A stretch of 64,000 nucleotides of DNA, taken from NCBI RefSeq assembly GCF_900176135.1, contig NZ_FWWW01000049.1:62001-126000 (forward strand), read 5' to 3'. Below the pieces are notes generated by a model. That model worked only from the letters and a program-made list of their open reading frames with translations, made no database searches and was not told the origin of the DNA. The position numbers and the translations under genes are program-made. Positions 17,571 to 26,385 of the stretch are shown here, piece by piece; the first letter of the stretch is position 1, and each line of letters starts with the position of its first letter. This stretch comes from Hymenobacter roseosalivarius DSM 11622. Its GTDB lineage: Bacteria; Bacteroidota; Bacteroidia; Cytophagales; Hymenobacteraceae.

Positions 17571-17664
17571 TGTAGAGACACATATTTGTGTCTCATCATT
17601 GCTGATGTTGTTTAATCAAGCGCTGTGATTGTTCAACGAGGAGACATAGGTACGTGTCTCTACA
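17571..17664. repeat. palindromic intergenic repeat, family B copy 1
   Basis: Left arm TGTAGAGACACATATTTGTG and right arm ending TACGTGTCTCTACA are inverted and imperfect. The loop contains CATTGCTGATGTTGTTT, nearly repeated in the copy at 48081. It follows the radC stop and precedes a terminator. Confidence 0.85.
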
Positions 17665-17667
17665 TTT

Positions 17668-17702
17668 AAAAAAGCCCCCCAGCGCCGCTGGGGGGCTTTT
17701 CT
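17668..17702 (+). terminator. intrinsic terminator after radC
   Basis: AAAAAAGCCCCCCAGCG and CGCTGGGGGGCTTTT form an almost loop-free hairpin directly after repeat B1. Confidence 0.88.
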
Positions 17703-17735
17703 GATTCAAACCTAGCAAGAGCCGCCGCGCCCCGG

Positions 17736-17743
17736 TATCTTTG
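17736..17743 (+). promoter_or_regulatory. Bacteroidota -7 promoter element
   Basis: TATCTTTG matches TAnnTTTG exactly. It ends only 8 bp before the ATG at 17752, so transcription would start almost at the start codon and the mRNA would be nearly leaderless. Confidence 0.5.
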
Positions 17744-17751
17744 CCGCTACC

Positions 17752-18372
17752 ATGCGCCTCAATCCCAAGCTCTTTATCTTTCTCGGCCTGCTCCTCGTGC
17801 TCGGCTATTTTCTGCAAGACCTCGTGCTGAACGACGAGCAGTACGTAGCCCGCATCGGGAAGGCCCGCCACGCCAAAAACGACGAGTTTCGGCGGGTGCA
17901 AGGCTCACCGCTCTCGGCCGAGCAGCGCCAGGAGTTCGACAGCCTTAACTACTTCGCGCCCAACAAAACCTACCGCCTCACGGCCCAGTTCGAGCCCTTT
18001 CCCGTGCGCGACACCATCGCCATGCGCCTCACTGACGGGAAAGATGAGAAGTATCTGCGCTGGGGCCGCGCCGCGTTTGAGTGGCAAAAGGAAGCCCAGC
18101 GCCTTACCGTGTTCCGCAAAGCCAACGGCCCCGATACCACGCTCTTCATCCCCTTCACCGACAAAACCAACGGCTTCGATACCTACGGCGGTGGCCGTTA
18201 CCTCGATGCCGAGCCGGTAGCAGAAGGCGACGACGAAATCGTGCTCGATTTTAACACGGCGTATAATCCCTTCTGCGCTTATAGTGCGTCGTTTGCCTGC
18301 CCCGTGCCGCCGGCTGAAAATATCTTATCGGTGTATATAAAGGCCGGGGAGAAGACCTTTCACAAGGACTAA
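17752..18372 (+). CDS. DUF1684 family membrane-anchored protein
   Basis: A 206-residue protein with an N-terminal membrane anchor (residues 6-24) and a DUF1684 domain. Family features are visible: the F-x-P-F-x-D-x-T-N core as LFIPFTDKTNGFDTYGGGRY, then LDFNTAYNPFCAYSASFACP with conserved Tyr-Asn-Pro-x-Cys-Ala-Tyr. The biochemical function of DUF1684 is not established. The preceding -7 element suggests its own promoter. Its TAA stop abuts the stop codon of the convergent gene at 18373 with no spacer. Confidence 0.85.
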   Translation: MRLNPKLFIFLGLLLVLGYFLQDLVLNDEQYVARIGKARHAKNDEFRRVQGSPLSAEQRQEFDSLNYFAPNKTYRLTAQFEPFPVRDTIAMRLTDGKDEKYLRWGRAAFEWQKEAQRLTVFRKANGPDTTLFIPFTDKTNGFDTYGGGRYLDAEPVAEGDDEIVLDFNTAYNPFCAYSASFACPVPPAENILSVYIKAGEKTFHKD

Positions 18373-18981
18373 CTACTCCTCGCGCAACGGCCGCAAATCC
18401 AGCACAAAGCCGGGCAGCACAGGTTCGCCACTGAGCTCATTATCAAAGCCATGCACTTCAATCGGGGGCTGGCCAGGACGGTATACGTGGGCGGTTCCGT
18501 CTTCTGTGTTGAGCAGAAAACCGAGCTGTACGCCATTACGCAGCCACTGCTCCATCTTGGTGTGCAAGGTCGTCAGGCGGTCGGAGGGGGACTTTACTTC
18601 CACCACAAACTCCGGGCACACGGGCAGGAACTTGTTGCGCTGCTCCACGGGCACCTTCGCCCAAGTAGCATTGCTGAGCCACGACGCATCGGGCGAAAGA
18701 GTGGCTTTGTCAGGTAAAACGAAGGCGGCCGACGACTTGCCCACGCGGCCTAAGCGGGTTTGCTTGTTCCAAAGGGAGAGTTGAAAAAATACTTCGCCGC
18801 TGTGGGCGCTGGAAAGAAAGCCGGCGGGCGACATAAAAACGATTTCGTGGTCGGAGGTGCGCTCCACGCGCAAATCGGGCTTATCCTGGCAGAACTGGAA
18901 AAACTCCTCGTCGCTGAAGCCCGTGATGAGGGGGCCACGCAGGATAACGGCTTCTTCCGAAATAGTGGGTCGGCTGGTCAT
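18373..18981 (-). CDS. Uma2-family putative endonuclease
   Basis: A 202-residue PD-(D/E)xK-like protein of the Uma2/DUF820 family. Core motifs are LSPDASWLS (Asp), PEFVVEVKSPSDR (E-x-K) and MEQWLRNGVQLGFLLN, typical of the fold (about residues 105-165). Family members are abundant in cyanobacteria and Hymenobacter-type genomes, often in many copies; substrate and biological role are unknown. The start at 18981 gives a conventional N-terminus (MTSRPTISEEAV). A longer frame back to 19578 would overlap pheT on the other strand and is rejected. Confidence 0.83.
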   Translation of the reverse strand: MTSRPTISEEAVILRGPLITGFSDEEFFQFCQDKPDLRVERTSDHEIVFMSPAGFLSSAHSGEVFFQLSLWNKQTRLGRVGKSSAAFVLPDKATLSPDASWLSNATWAKVPVEQRNKFLPVCPEFVVEVKSPSDRLTTLHTKMEQWLRNGVQLGFLLNTEDGTAHVYRPGQPPIEVHGFDNELSGEPVLPGFVLDLRPLREE

Positions 18982-19037
18982 AACGCGGTTGATAGCTTTT
19001 TTCGAAGATACGCAAAACTCTCCGGGCTGGGGGGCTT

Positions 19038-19067
19038 TTTGGCCCGCTCCGCAAATTCCTACCTTTG
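19038..19067 (+). promoter_or_regulatory. Bacteroidota promoter for pheT
   Basis: TTTG (19038-19041) and TACCTTTG (19060-19067, exact TAnnTTTG) are separated by 18 bp, close to the Bacteroidota -33/-7 arrangement. The predicted leader to the ATG at 19124 is about 50 nt. Confidence 0.6.
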
Positions 19068-19123
19068 CTTGCCCGGCTGATGGTAAAACGCCGTCAGCCG
19101 GCCCCTGACAACGACTATTATTT

Positions 19124-21544
19124 ATGAAAATCTCCCTCGACTGGCTTCGTACGCTCATTCCCACCGATAAATCGGCCACTGAGCTGGCGGCTCTGCTCAC
19201 GGGCTCGGGTCTGGAAGTGGAAGGCGTGGAAGAGCTGGAAAGCATTCCCGGCGGCCTGCGCGGCCTCGTAATCGGCGAAGTGCTGACCTGCGAAAAGCAC
19301 CCCGACGCCGATAAGCTGAGCCTGACCACCGTAGCCGTGGGCGACGCCACCCCCCGCCAGATCGTGTGCGGGGCTGCCAACGTAGCCGCCGGCCAGAAGG
19401 TAGTAGTAGCCCTGGAAGGCGCTACCCTGCACCCAACCCAGGGCGAGCCATTCAAAATCAAGAAGTCCAAGATTCGGGGCGCCGCCTCCGAGGGTATGAT
19501 CTGCGCCGAGGACGAAATCGGCCTGGGCACTTCCCACGCCGGTATCATCGTCCTCGACACGAGCTTGCCCAACGGCACGCCCGCCGCTGACTATTTCGGG
19601 CTGGGTTCCGATGCTGTGCTGGAAATCGGCCTGACGCCTAACCGTGCCGACGCGGCCTCCCACTACGGCGTGGCCCGCGAATTGCGTGCCCTATTGCGTC
19701 AGCCCTGCCACCTGCCCGATGTCAGCGCGTTTTTGCCCCCCACGGCGGCTGCGCAAAATATTCAGGTTGTTATCGAGGACGAAGAAGCCTGCCCGCGCTA
19801 CGCTGGTTTGCTGCTGGAAAACGTGCGGATCGGCCCATCGCCGGAGTGGCTGCAGCGGCGCTTGCGCAGCATTGGCCTATCGCCGATTAATAATGTGGTA
19901 GACGTGACCAACTTCGTGCTGCACGAGCTGGGCCAGCCCCTGCACGCCTTCGACGCCGACCAGATTGCTGGGGGGCAAATTCGGGTGAAGCGCGCCGCTG
20001 AGGGCGAGAAGTTCATGACCCTGGATGGCACCGAGCGCACCCTGCGCGCCGAAGACCTGGTGATTGCCGGTGGGGGCGGGGAGCCGATGGCCTTAGCCGG
20101 CGTATTCGGGGGGCAAAATTCCGGCGTGAGTGCCGCCACCAAACGCGTGTTTCTGGAAAGTGCCTACTTCACGCCCGCCGTGGTGCGCCGCACCAGCCAA
20201 ACCCACCAGCTCAAGACCGACGCTTCCTTCCGCTTCGAGCGCGGCACCGATCCGCACATAGTGCTGGTCGCCTTGCAGCGGGCGGCCCTGCTGCTTCAGG
20301 AAGTGGCCGGCGCGCGTATCGCCGCGCCAGTCGTGGATGAGTACCCCAAGCATATGCTGCCTGCCACCGTGCGACTGCGCCTCTCGCGGGTGGAGCGCCT
20401 GGTGGGCCAGCACATCGCCACCGAGCAGATTCGTCAGATTTTAAGTGATTTAGAAATCGTAATCCACGCCGAAAACGGCGATGACTGGTGGCTGACCGTA
20501 CCCTCCTTCAAAGTGGACGTGACCCGTGAAGCCGACGTTATCGAAGAGATACTGCGCATCTACGGCTACAACAATGTGGCTTTGCGCCCGCACAACGCGG
20601 CTTCTTTCCTGGCCAAGTTCCCGAACCCTGACCCGGAGATTCTGCGCCAGAACACGGCCCGCCTGCTCAGCGGCCAGGGCTTTTCGGAAATCATCACCAA
20701 CTCCATCACCAACGCCCGCTACTTCGAGGCCGAAGGCGAAACCAACGAGGCCCTGGTGCGCGTGCTGAACTACAACAGCGCTGACCTGAACGTGCTGCGC
20801 CCCACCGTGCTGCACAGCGCCCTGGAAGTAGTCCGCTACAACCTCAATCGTCGTCAGCGCGACCTGAAGCTGTACGAGTTCGGCAAGACCTACCACCGCC
20901 AGGCCGACGGCCAGTACGCGGAGAAAAACCATCTGATAATCCTGCTCACCGGCAACGCCACCGCCGAAACCTGGCAGCACAAAGCCGAAAAAACAACCTT
21001 CCACCACTTGGCCGGTGCCGTGCAGCAAGTACTGACGGCCTTGGGCCACGCCGCGCCCACTTCCCAACCCGTACAGCACCTGTATCTGGCTGGGGGCCTG
21101 ACACTGTTGGCTCACAACCAACCGGTTGCTCACCTGGGGGGCATTTCTGGCGTAGTGCTCAAGCGCCTTGACGTAAATCAGCCCGTGTGGTACGCCGAGC
21201 TGGACTGGGACTGGCTGGTGAAGAAATACAAGAATGCCCTTGTGGCCCGCGAACTGCCCAAGTTTCCGGAGGTACGCCGCGACTTGTCGCTGGTAGTGGA
21301 CAAAGCCGTGACCTTCGACCAGCTGCGCCAGATTGCCCAGCGCGCCGAGCGCAAGCTGCTGCACGGTGTGAACGTATTCGACGTCTACGAAGGAGACAAG
21401 CTGCCGGAAGGCAAGAAGTCGTACTCCGTCAGCTTCAGCCTGCAAGACCTCACCCAAACGCTTACTGACCAGGCAATTGATGGCGTAATGCAGCGCCTGA
21501 TGCAGCAGTTTGAGAAGCAGGCTGGCGCCGTAATTCGCCGGTAG
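19124..21544 (+). CDS. pheT: phenylalanine--tRNA ligase beta subunit
   Basis: Beta subunit of the alpha2-beta2 phenylalanyl-tRNA synthetase, 806 residues, full length. It starts MKISLDWLRTLIP. An EMAP/tRNA-binding-like OB fold follows (about 40-150; GEVLTCEKHPDADKLSLTTV and GASEGMICAEDE-type core), then the B3/B4 editing region (about 210-400), B5 (about 405-475) and a C-terminal FDX-ACB anticodon-binding domain (about 710-805; ELPKFPEVRRDLSLVVD). The alpha subunit gene is not in this window. It leads a run with a coiled-coil gene, zapA and rny on the same strand. Confidence 0.96.
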   Translation: MKISLDWLRTLIPTDKSATELAALLTGSGLEVEGVEELESIPGGLRGLVIGEVLTCEKHPDADKLSLTTVAVGDATPRQIVCGAANVAAGQKVVVALEGATLHPTQGEPFKIKKSKIRGAASEGMICAEDEIGLGTSHAGIIVLDTSLPNGTPAADYFGLGSDAVLEIGLTPNRADAASHYGVARELRALLRQPCHLPDVSAFLPPTAAAQNIQVVIEDEEACPRYAGLLLENVRIGPSPEWLQRRLRSIGLSPINNVVDVTNFVLHELGQPLHAFDADQIAGGQIRVKRAAEGEKFMTLDGTERTLRAEDLVIAGGGGEPMALAGVFGGQNSGVSAATKRVFLESAYFTPAVVRRTSQTHQLKTDASFRFERGTDPHIVLVALQRAALLLQEVAGARIAAPVVDEYPKHMLPATVRLRLSRVERLVGQHIATEQIRQILSDLEIVIHAENGDDWWLTVPSFKVDVTREADVIEEILRIYGYNNVALRPHNAASFLAKFPNPDPEILRQNTARLLSGQGFSEIITNSITNARYFEAEGETNEALVRVLNYNSADLNVLRPTVLHSALEVVRYNLNRRQRDLKLYEFGKTYHRQADGQYAEKNHLIILLTGNATAETWQHKAEKTTFHHLAGAVQQVLTALGHAAPTSQPVQHLYLAGGLTLLAHNQPVAHLGGISGVVLKRLDVNQPVWYAELDWDWLVKKYKNALVARELPKFPEVRRDLSLVVDKAVTFDQLRQIAQRAERKLLHGVNVFDVYEGDKLPEGKKSYSVSFSLQDLTQTLTDQAIDGVMQRLMQQFEKQAGAVIRR

Positions 21545-21645
21545 CGCGGAAATCCATTCCGCGTCGAGCGCAGCGAGAAATCACGCGTGAGCGCAATACT
21601 AACTTCTCGCCCGCTGCTCGACGCGCAACGGATTTCCGCGCTACA
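21541..21645. repeat. palindromic intergenic repeat, family C copy 1
   Basis: Left arm starting GTAGCGCGGAAATCC and right arm ending GGATTTCCGCGCTACA are inverted, with a second inner pair around CGTCGAGC/GCTCGACG. The left arm contains the TAG stop codon of pheT (21542-21544). It sits between pheT and the coiled-coil gene. Confidence 0.85.
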
Positions 21646-21676
21646 TCTTTACATTCGCTAAAAATAATTCTCCCGC

Positions 21677-21973
21677 ATGGCCTCCTCCCAGCAGCTTGCT
21701 CAACTCGACCGCCTGGAGCGGCAGGTAACCAGCTTAGTGGCTGCCTATCAGCAGTTGCGCGAGGACCTAGCCGATGCTCAGACCACCATCCAGCAGCTCC
21801 ACGCCGACGTGCGCGACCGGGAACGGCAGCTCAAGGATTTCCAGAATCAGGAGAATATCGCTAAACTTGTCCATACCATAGCAGAAGAACCTGCCAACGT
21901 CAACGAGCTTAAACTGCGCCTAAACGAATATATCCGCGAGATTGACAAGTGCCTCGCTTATTTGAGGGAATAA
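21677..21973 (+). CDS. small coiled-coil protein upstream of zapA
   Basis: A 98-residue protein that is coiled coil over most of its length (heptads from LDRLERQVTSLVAAYQQL to about residue 60), followed by a helical tail NELKLRLNEYIREIDKCLAYL. It lies 28 bp before zapA on the same strand. The size, coiled coil and position resemble ZapB-type division factors and conserved Bacteroidota genes upstream of zapA. A role in division-ring assembly with ZapA is plausible by context only. Confidence 0.75.
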   Translation: MASSQQLAQLDRLERQVTSLVAAYQQLREDLADAQTTIQQLHADVRDRERQLKDFQNQENIAKLVHTIAEEPANVNELKLRLNEYIREIDKCLAYLRE

Positions 21974-22001
21974 CGATCATCGAACATCCAGTCGCCTGCT
22001 G

Positions 22002-22292
22002 ATGAGTGACTTATCCATTAAAATTCGTATTGCCGACCGCGACTACCCCATGCGGGTGAGTCCCCCGGAAGAGGAGCGCCTGCGCCTGGCCGGACGGCAG
22101 CTCAACGAGCGGATCAAGGAATTTCGCGAGCAGTACGGCATTCAGGACAAGCAAGACCTGCTGGCCATGATTGCCTTGTCTACCATGGCTGACGGCCTGA
22201 AGGTCAGCAAGGAAAAGGATGGCACTGATGCCGCTCTCACTGAGCGCCTTACGCGCCTGGATGCGCTGCTTTCGTCGCTGGTGCTCAGCTGA
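22002..22292 (+). CDS. zapA: cell division protein ZapA
   Basis: ZapA family, 96 residues. ZapA binds and bundles FtsZ filaments. The N-terminal strand region (SIKIRIADRDYPMRVSPPEE) and the following helix (RLRLAGRQLNERIKEFREQY) with the DLLAMIALSTMADGL segment match the family; the C-terminal helix forms the tetramer coiled coil. The stop codon TGA lies within a 16-bp perfect palindrome GTGCTCAGCTGAGCAC (22281-22296), which may form a 3' hairpin. Confidence 0.88.
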   Translation: MSDLSIKIRIADRDYPMRVSPPEEERLRLAGRQLNERIKEFREQYGIQDKQDLLAMIALSTMADGLKVSKEKDGTDAALTERLTRLDALLSSLVLS

Positions 22293-22310
22293 GCACTGGC
22301 GCAGTTTTTT

Positions 22311-22365
22311 GCCCGACCGGGCGGGGCTCGCGCTCCGTCGCCCGGTGACTGTTGGGCAGCCTTTT
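22311..22365 (+). terminator. hairpin with T-run between zapA and rny
   Basis: ACCGGGCG (22316-22323) pairs perfectly with CGCCCGGT (22339-22346). Outer GCCCGAC/GTTGGGC pairs extend the stem, and AGCCTTTTTTG follows. It may be a terminator or leaky attenuator ahead of rny. A further weak hairpin ATGGTTT/AAACCAT (22371-22400) immediately precedes the rny start. Confidence 0.6.
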
Positions 22366-22403
22366 TTGTTATGGTTTGTTAGTACCCCTAAAAACCATAA
22401 CTC

Positions 22404-24071
22404 ATGCCCAACTACATAATCTATATCGTTCTGGCCGCCGTCGTTGCCCTCGTGGCCGGCGTCCTGCTGGGACGCCGTCTGGCCGGCAAGGCCCGGCACG
22501 ACCATGAGGCCCAGGCCCAGGCCCGCGCCCAACAACTGCTGCAGGAAGCCGAAGCCCAGGCCAACCGCACCCGCGACGAGCGGATTCAGCAGTCCAAAGA
22601 CAAGTTTCGAACCCTCAAAAACGAGTTTGAGCAGGAAAGCAAGCGTCAAAAGCAAGCTCTGGAACAAGAGTTAACCGAGCGCCGGGCCACGGTAGTAGAG
22701 CAGGAGCAAAGCATCAAGCGTCTCACCGAAACTACCCAAAAGCAGCTCGAACAGCTCCAGCGTAAAGAACAAGACCTTGACAACCTGCGCGAAAAGCTCC
22801 AAATGGAGGCCCAGCAGCAGCGCGAGCGCCTCGATAGCCAGGAAGAAAAGCGCCGCCTCACCCTCGAAACCCAGCAAGCCAAGCTCCAGCAGAAGGAGCA
22901 GGACCTCGACGCCCGCGTCCACGACGTGCAGCACCAGCTCGAAACCATCGCTAACCTTTCCGCTGCCGAAGCCCGCGAGCAGCTGGTGGAGTCGCTGAAG
23001 AATGAGGCCCAGATTCAGGCTTCATCTTATATTAAAGACGTAGTAGCCCAGGCTAAGCTTTCGGCAACCAAAGACGCCAAGAAAGTGGTGCTGGAAACTA
23101 TTCAGCGCACGGCCGCCGAGCACGCCATCGAGAACTGCGTGTCGATTTTCAACATCGAGTCGGACGACGTAAAAGGCAAGATCATTGGCCGCGAGGGCCG
23201 CAACATCCGGGCGCTGGAAGCCGCTACGGGCGTGGAAATCATCGTGGATGATACGCCTGAGGCCATTATCATTTCCGGCTTCGACCCCGTGCGCCGCGAA
23301 GTGGCGCGCTTGTCGTTGCACTTGCTGGTGAAGGATGGTCGTATCCATCCCGCCCGCATTGAGGAAATTGTGGCTAAAACCCGTAAGAACATCGACGAGG
23401 AAATCGTGGAAATCGGGGAGCGGACTATTATCGACCTCGGCATTCACGGCCTGCACCCCGAGCTGATCAAGATGGTCGGCCGGATGCGTTTCCGCTCCAG
23501 CTACGGCCAAAACCTGCTTCAGCACTCGCGCGAAGTAGCCAACCTCTGCGCCACCATGGCCGCCGAGCTGGGCCTGAACGTAAAGCACGCCAAGCGCGCC
23601 GGCCTTCTGCACGACATTGGCAAAGTAAGCACCGAGGAGCCTGAGCTGCCCCATGCCATTCTGGGCATGGAGCTGGCCAAAAAGTACAAAGAGCATCCCG
23701 ACGTTATCAACGCCATCGGCGCTCACCACGACGAGATTGAGATGACTGCCATGGTCTCGCCCCTGGTGCAGGCCTGTGACGCCATCAGCGGCTCGCGCCC
23801 CGGCGCCCGCCGCGAGATGATGGAAAGCTACATCAAGCGCCTCAAGCAGCTGGAAGAAACGGCCGTGGGCTTCGACGGCGTGCTGCAGTGCTACGCCATC
23901 CAGGCCGGCCGCGAGCTGCGCGTGATGGTGAATGCGGAGAACGTGAGTGACGAGCGGGCCCAGGAGCTGAGCTACGAAATCTCCCAGAAGATCGAGAAGG
24001 AGATGCAGTATCCGGGCCAGATCAAGATTACCGTCATTCGGGAGATGCGGGCCGTAGCGTATGCCAAGTAG
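22404..24071 (+). CDS. rny: ribonuclease Y
   Basis: Membrane-bound endoribonuclease of 555 residues that starts mRNA decay. In order: N-terminal transmembrane helix (residues 4-24), long charged coiled coil (about 30-200), KH domain with [20 protein letters not shown] (about 255-275), and HD hydrolase domain with [10 protein letters not shown] (about 400) plus HHDEIE. Length and order are standard. It is separated from zapA by a structured 111-bp spacer with a terminator-like hairpin, so its level may be tuned by read-through. A strong terminator follows. Confidence 0.95.
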   Translation: MPNYIIYIVLAAVVALVAGVLLGRRLAGKARHDHEAQAQARAQQLLQEAEAQANRTRDERIQQSKDKFRTLKNEFEQESKRQKQALEQELTERRATVVEQEQSIKRLTETTQKQLEQLQRKEQDLDNLREKLQMEAQQQRERLDSQEEKRRLTLETQQAKLQQKEQDLDARVHDVQHQLETIANLSAAEAREQLVESLKNEAQIQASSYIKDVVAQAKLSATKDAKKVVLETIQRTAAEHAIENCVSIFNIESDDVKGKIIGREGRNIRALEAATGVEIIVDDTPEAIIISGFDPVRREVARLSLHLLVKDGRIHPARIEEIVAKTRKNIDEEIVEIGERTIIDLGIHGLHPELIKMVGRMRFRSSYGQNLLQHSREVANLCATMAAELGLNVKHAKRAGLLHDIGKVSTEEPELPHAILGMELAKKYKEHPDVINAIGAHHDEIEMTAMVSPLVQACDAISGSRPGARREMMESYIKRLKQLEETAVGFDGVLQCYAIQAGRELRVMVNAENVSDERAQELSYEISQKIEKEMQYPGQIKITVIREMRAVAYAK

Positions 24072-24089
24072 ATCTTCTGTTCAAACGTC

Positions 24090-24127
24090 AAAAAAGCCCC
24101 CCAGCACTTGTGCTGGGGGGCTTTTTT
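24090..24127 (+). terminator. intrinsic terminator after rny
   Basis: A perfect 17-bp stem (AAAAAAGCCCCCCAGCA and complement) with loop CTTG, ending in a T-run. Confidence 0.92.
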
Positions 24128-24229
24128 ACCTTTTACTCTTGTGTCGAGCAGTCCTATCATATTGATAAATGAACAGCTATTGCAATGTCAAATTCTATAA
24201 ACTTGTAGCTCCAAGTTTATCAGCAATTT

Positions 24230-24586
24230 TTATTTACCATGGCTGGTGCCGACTACTATACTGTCTGGGTCTAGAACAAAAGCGATTGCATCGGAAGCAA
24301 GTGGAGAAGTTCTATAGTTGTAAATGGTTACGGGGGTATTATAAGCCCCGCCAAGCCCTGGTAGCAGTACGCGTTTGGATAGGGGCGGGCCCATGATGGT
24401 TATAGCCTGTTGCCGCGTCATACCAATCTTAACTTGTCGTAGCTTTTCGCTGTTGTGCATACCCTCGTATACTTGCGGACCAGTGGTCAGGGTATAATAG
24501 ATAAAGCCGGCGACGGCCAGAATACCCAGTACCATTCCGGCACCAAGCCAAAGAAGATTAAGCGCCCAATCGCGTGAAGGAGTCAT
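24230..24586 (-). CDS. membrane-anchored BamE/SmpA-like small protein
   Basis: A 118-residue protein with an N-terminal transmembrane helix (about 9-33, WLGAGMVLGILAVAGFIYY) and a periplasmic domain. The domain contains KIGMTRQQAITIMGPP, the helix-turn pattern of the SmpA/BamE-like fold. The rest is strand-rich (VTIYNYRTSPLASDAIAFVLD). The start at 24586 places the helix near the N-terminus; a possible ATG at 24628 adds 14 residues. Codon use is more AT-rich than neighbouring genes. Function is unknown; membership in the BAM complex should not be assumed. Confidence 0.65.
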   Translation of the reverse strand: MTPSRDWALNLLWLGAGMVLGILAVAGFIYYTLTTGPQVYEGMHNSEKLRQVKIGMTRQQAITIMGPPLSKRVLLPGLGGAYNTPVTIYNYRTSPLASDAIAFVLDPDSIVVGTSHGK

Positions 24587-24820
24587 AATGATTGGAAAAC
24601 GAAAGTAGTATGTAAGCAAAGAGAACAAAGAAGCTACAAATTAAGGACAGCGCTGATTGACTAAATCAGGTTTGATATTACGAGTTCTGTATTCTGGTCT
24701 TCTTGGAAAAAGCTCAAGGAAATAGGCCAGATCAATGCCCATAGATGCCTGGGACTCGGTCAGCCGCTGTTATATCACTCAAATCAAGTAACTTCCGCAA
24801 ACCCCTCAAATGCCTTTCCC

Positions 24821-26245
24821 GTGCTGAAGTTTATTCTCAACAACAATGAAGTAAGTACGGACTTGCCGGCGGGTACGGTGCTGCTGGACTATGTGCGCTA
24901 TAATCAGCACCTACCGGGTACTAAAATCGGGTGCCGGGAGGGCGATTGCGGCGCGTGTACGGTACTAGTGGGCGAGCTTGCCGGTGACCAAGTGCGCTAC
25001 CGCTCCTTTACTTCCTGCCTCACACCGCTCGGCAATGTGCAGGGCAAGCATGTGGTGACGGTGGAAGGGATTAACATGGAACAGCTCAACCCGATTCAGC
25101 AGGCCATGGTAGACGAGTCGGCGACGCAGTGCGGGTTCTGTACGCCGGGCTTCGTGGTATCATTGGCCGGCTTCTGCCTGAGCGGGAAAAAGCCAACGGC
25201 TCAAAATGCCGTGGCTGCCGTGGATGGTAATATCTGCCGCTGCACGGGCTACAAATCCATTGAGCGGGCCGCCGCCAGAGTGGCGCAACTATTGGAAGCA
25301 GGGGAGGGCCAGGATCCGGCAACTTATGTTGCTGAGCAGCAGATTCTGCCCGAATACTTTACCTCCATTAAAAGCCGGCTGCGGGCACTGGCGGTGGATA
25401 CTTCGCCCAATGGGCATGTCCTCAGCGGCACGCTGCAATTTGTAGGCGGGGGCACGGATCTGTACGTGCAGAAGCACGACCAGATGCGTGAGCTGGCTAC
25501 TCGCTTTCTCTTCAATCAAGCTGATTTACAGGGTATTGTCCGGCAGGAAAACCGCTGCGTAATCGGTGGCGCGGCCACGGTAAGCGACCTCGCCGAGTCG
25601 GCGGTGATGCAGGAATTTTTTCCGGCGTTTCGCCCCTTTCTGCGACTGGTGTCATCGACGCCAATCCGCAACATGGCTACCGTGGCGGGCAACTTCGTCA
25701 ACGCTTCCCCCATCGGCGACCTGACTATTATGTTTCTGGCGCTGGACGCGCAGCTGGTACTCAGCGACGGTCATACGGCGCGCGAAATTCCGTTGCGCCA
25801 GTTTTACCTGGGCTATAAAGTATTAGAAAAAGCCCCCCAGGAGAATGTCACGGCTATCTGGTTTGAGTTGCCCGACGCGGCCAGCTGCTTCCACTTCGAG
25901 AAAGTCAGTAAGCGCACCCATCTGGATATTGCCAGTGTCAACTCGGCCTGCTGCTTCACTGTTCAGGACGGCTTTATTGTGAAAGCTGGAATTTCTGCCG
26001 GGGGTGTAGGCCCTGTCCCGATGCTGCTGCCCAAAGCTTCGGAGTATCTGATCGGTAAAGAAGTTTCGGAAGGACTTATTCAGAAAGCACTGGAAATAGC
26101 GCAGACCGAAATTTCGCCCATCAGCGACGTCCGCGGCACCGAGACATATAAGCGTCTCCTCTTAAATCAGTTGATCAAAGCGCATTTCCTGGCACTGTTT
26201 CCGCGGCTGAATGCGCGGGAATTGCTGCGTCGGTTGTCATGCTGA
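24821..26245 (+). CDS. xdhA: xanthine dehydrogenase small subunit (FeS/FAD)
   Basis: A 474-residue subunit carrying the [2Fe-2S] and FAD parts of xanthine dehydrogenase, which oxidises hypoxanthine and xanthine to urate. An N-terminal plant-type ferredoxin motif GCREGDCGACTVL (about 37-50) and the second cluster motif CGFCTPGF ... CRCTGY (about 104-148) precede the FAD-binding domain (about 190-365; PIRNMATVAGNFVNASPIGD) and its C-terminal domain. The start is GTG; a five-codon ATG frame (24810-24827) overlaps it and may couple translation. The last codons TCA TGC TGA lie inside a palindromic repeat, so the final residues are repeat-derived. Confidence 0.94.
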   Translation: MLKFILNNNEVSTDLPAGTVLLDYVRYNQHLPGTKIGCREGDCGACTVLVGELAGDQVRYRSFTSCLTPLGNVQGKHVVTVEGINMEQLNPIQQAMVDESATQCGFCTPGFVVSLAGFCLSGKKPTAQNAVAAVDGNICRCTGYKSIERAAARVAQLLEAGEGQDPATYVAEQQILPEYFTSIKSRLRALAVDTSPNGHVLSGTLQFVGGGTDLYVQKHDQMRELATRFLFNQADLQGIVRQENRCVIGGAATVSDLAESAVMQEFFPAFRPFLRLVSSTPIRNMATVAGNFVNASPIGDLTIMFLALDAQLVLSDGHTAREIPLRQFYLGYKVLEKAPQENVTAIWFELPDAASCFHFEKVSKRTHLDIASVNSACCFTVQDGFIVKAGISAGGVGPVPMLLPKASEYLIGKEVSEGLIQKALEIAQTEISPISDVRGTETYKRLLLNQLIKAHFLALFPRLNARELLRRLSC

Positions 26246-26328
26246 GCGAAGTCGAAGCATCTCTACCGCTTCGTCTGAATAGCATTGCAACGAAGCGGTA
26301 GAGATGCTTCGACTTCGCTCAGCATGAC
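26236..26328. repeat. palindromic intergenic repeat, family A copy 2
   Basis: Two perfect 39-bp inverted arms (left starting GTCATGCTGAGCGAAGTCG) surround a 15-nt loop. The left arm includes the xdhA stop codon (26243-26245). It separates xdhA from xdhB, whose products form one enzyme. Confidence 0.92.
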
Positions 26329-26385
26329 CGCCTTTTTAGTGTGCGGTTACTTATGCCCGAGTACCTATAATCCCTAACTACTATC

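Noticed and set aside
18982..19578. N-terminal extension of the Uma2 gene.
   Set aside because: It would cross the pheT promoter and coding start and does not resemble the family.
20450..21457. Minus-strand frame of 335 codons opposite pheT.
   Set aside because: Antisense shadow of pheT; no protein features.
22293..22403. 6S RNA gene, often found near zapA.
   Set aside because: The spacer is only 111 bp and lacks the long interrupted stem of 6S RNA.
24169..24396. Possible 75-residue plus-strand gene.
   Set aside because: It overlaps the more convincing membrane protein gene on the minus strand and has no recognisable feature.
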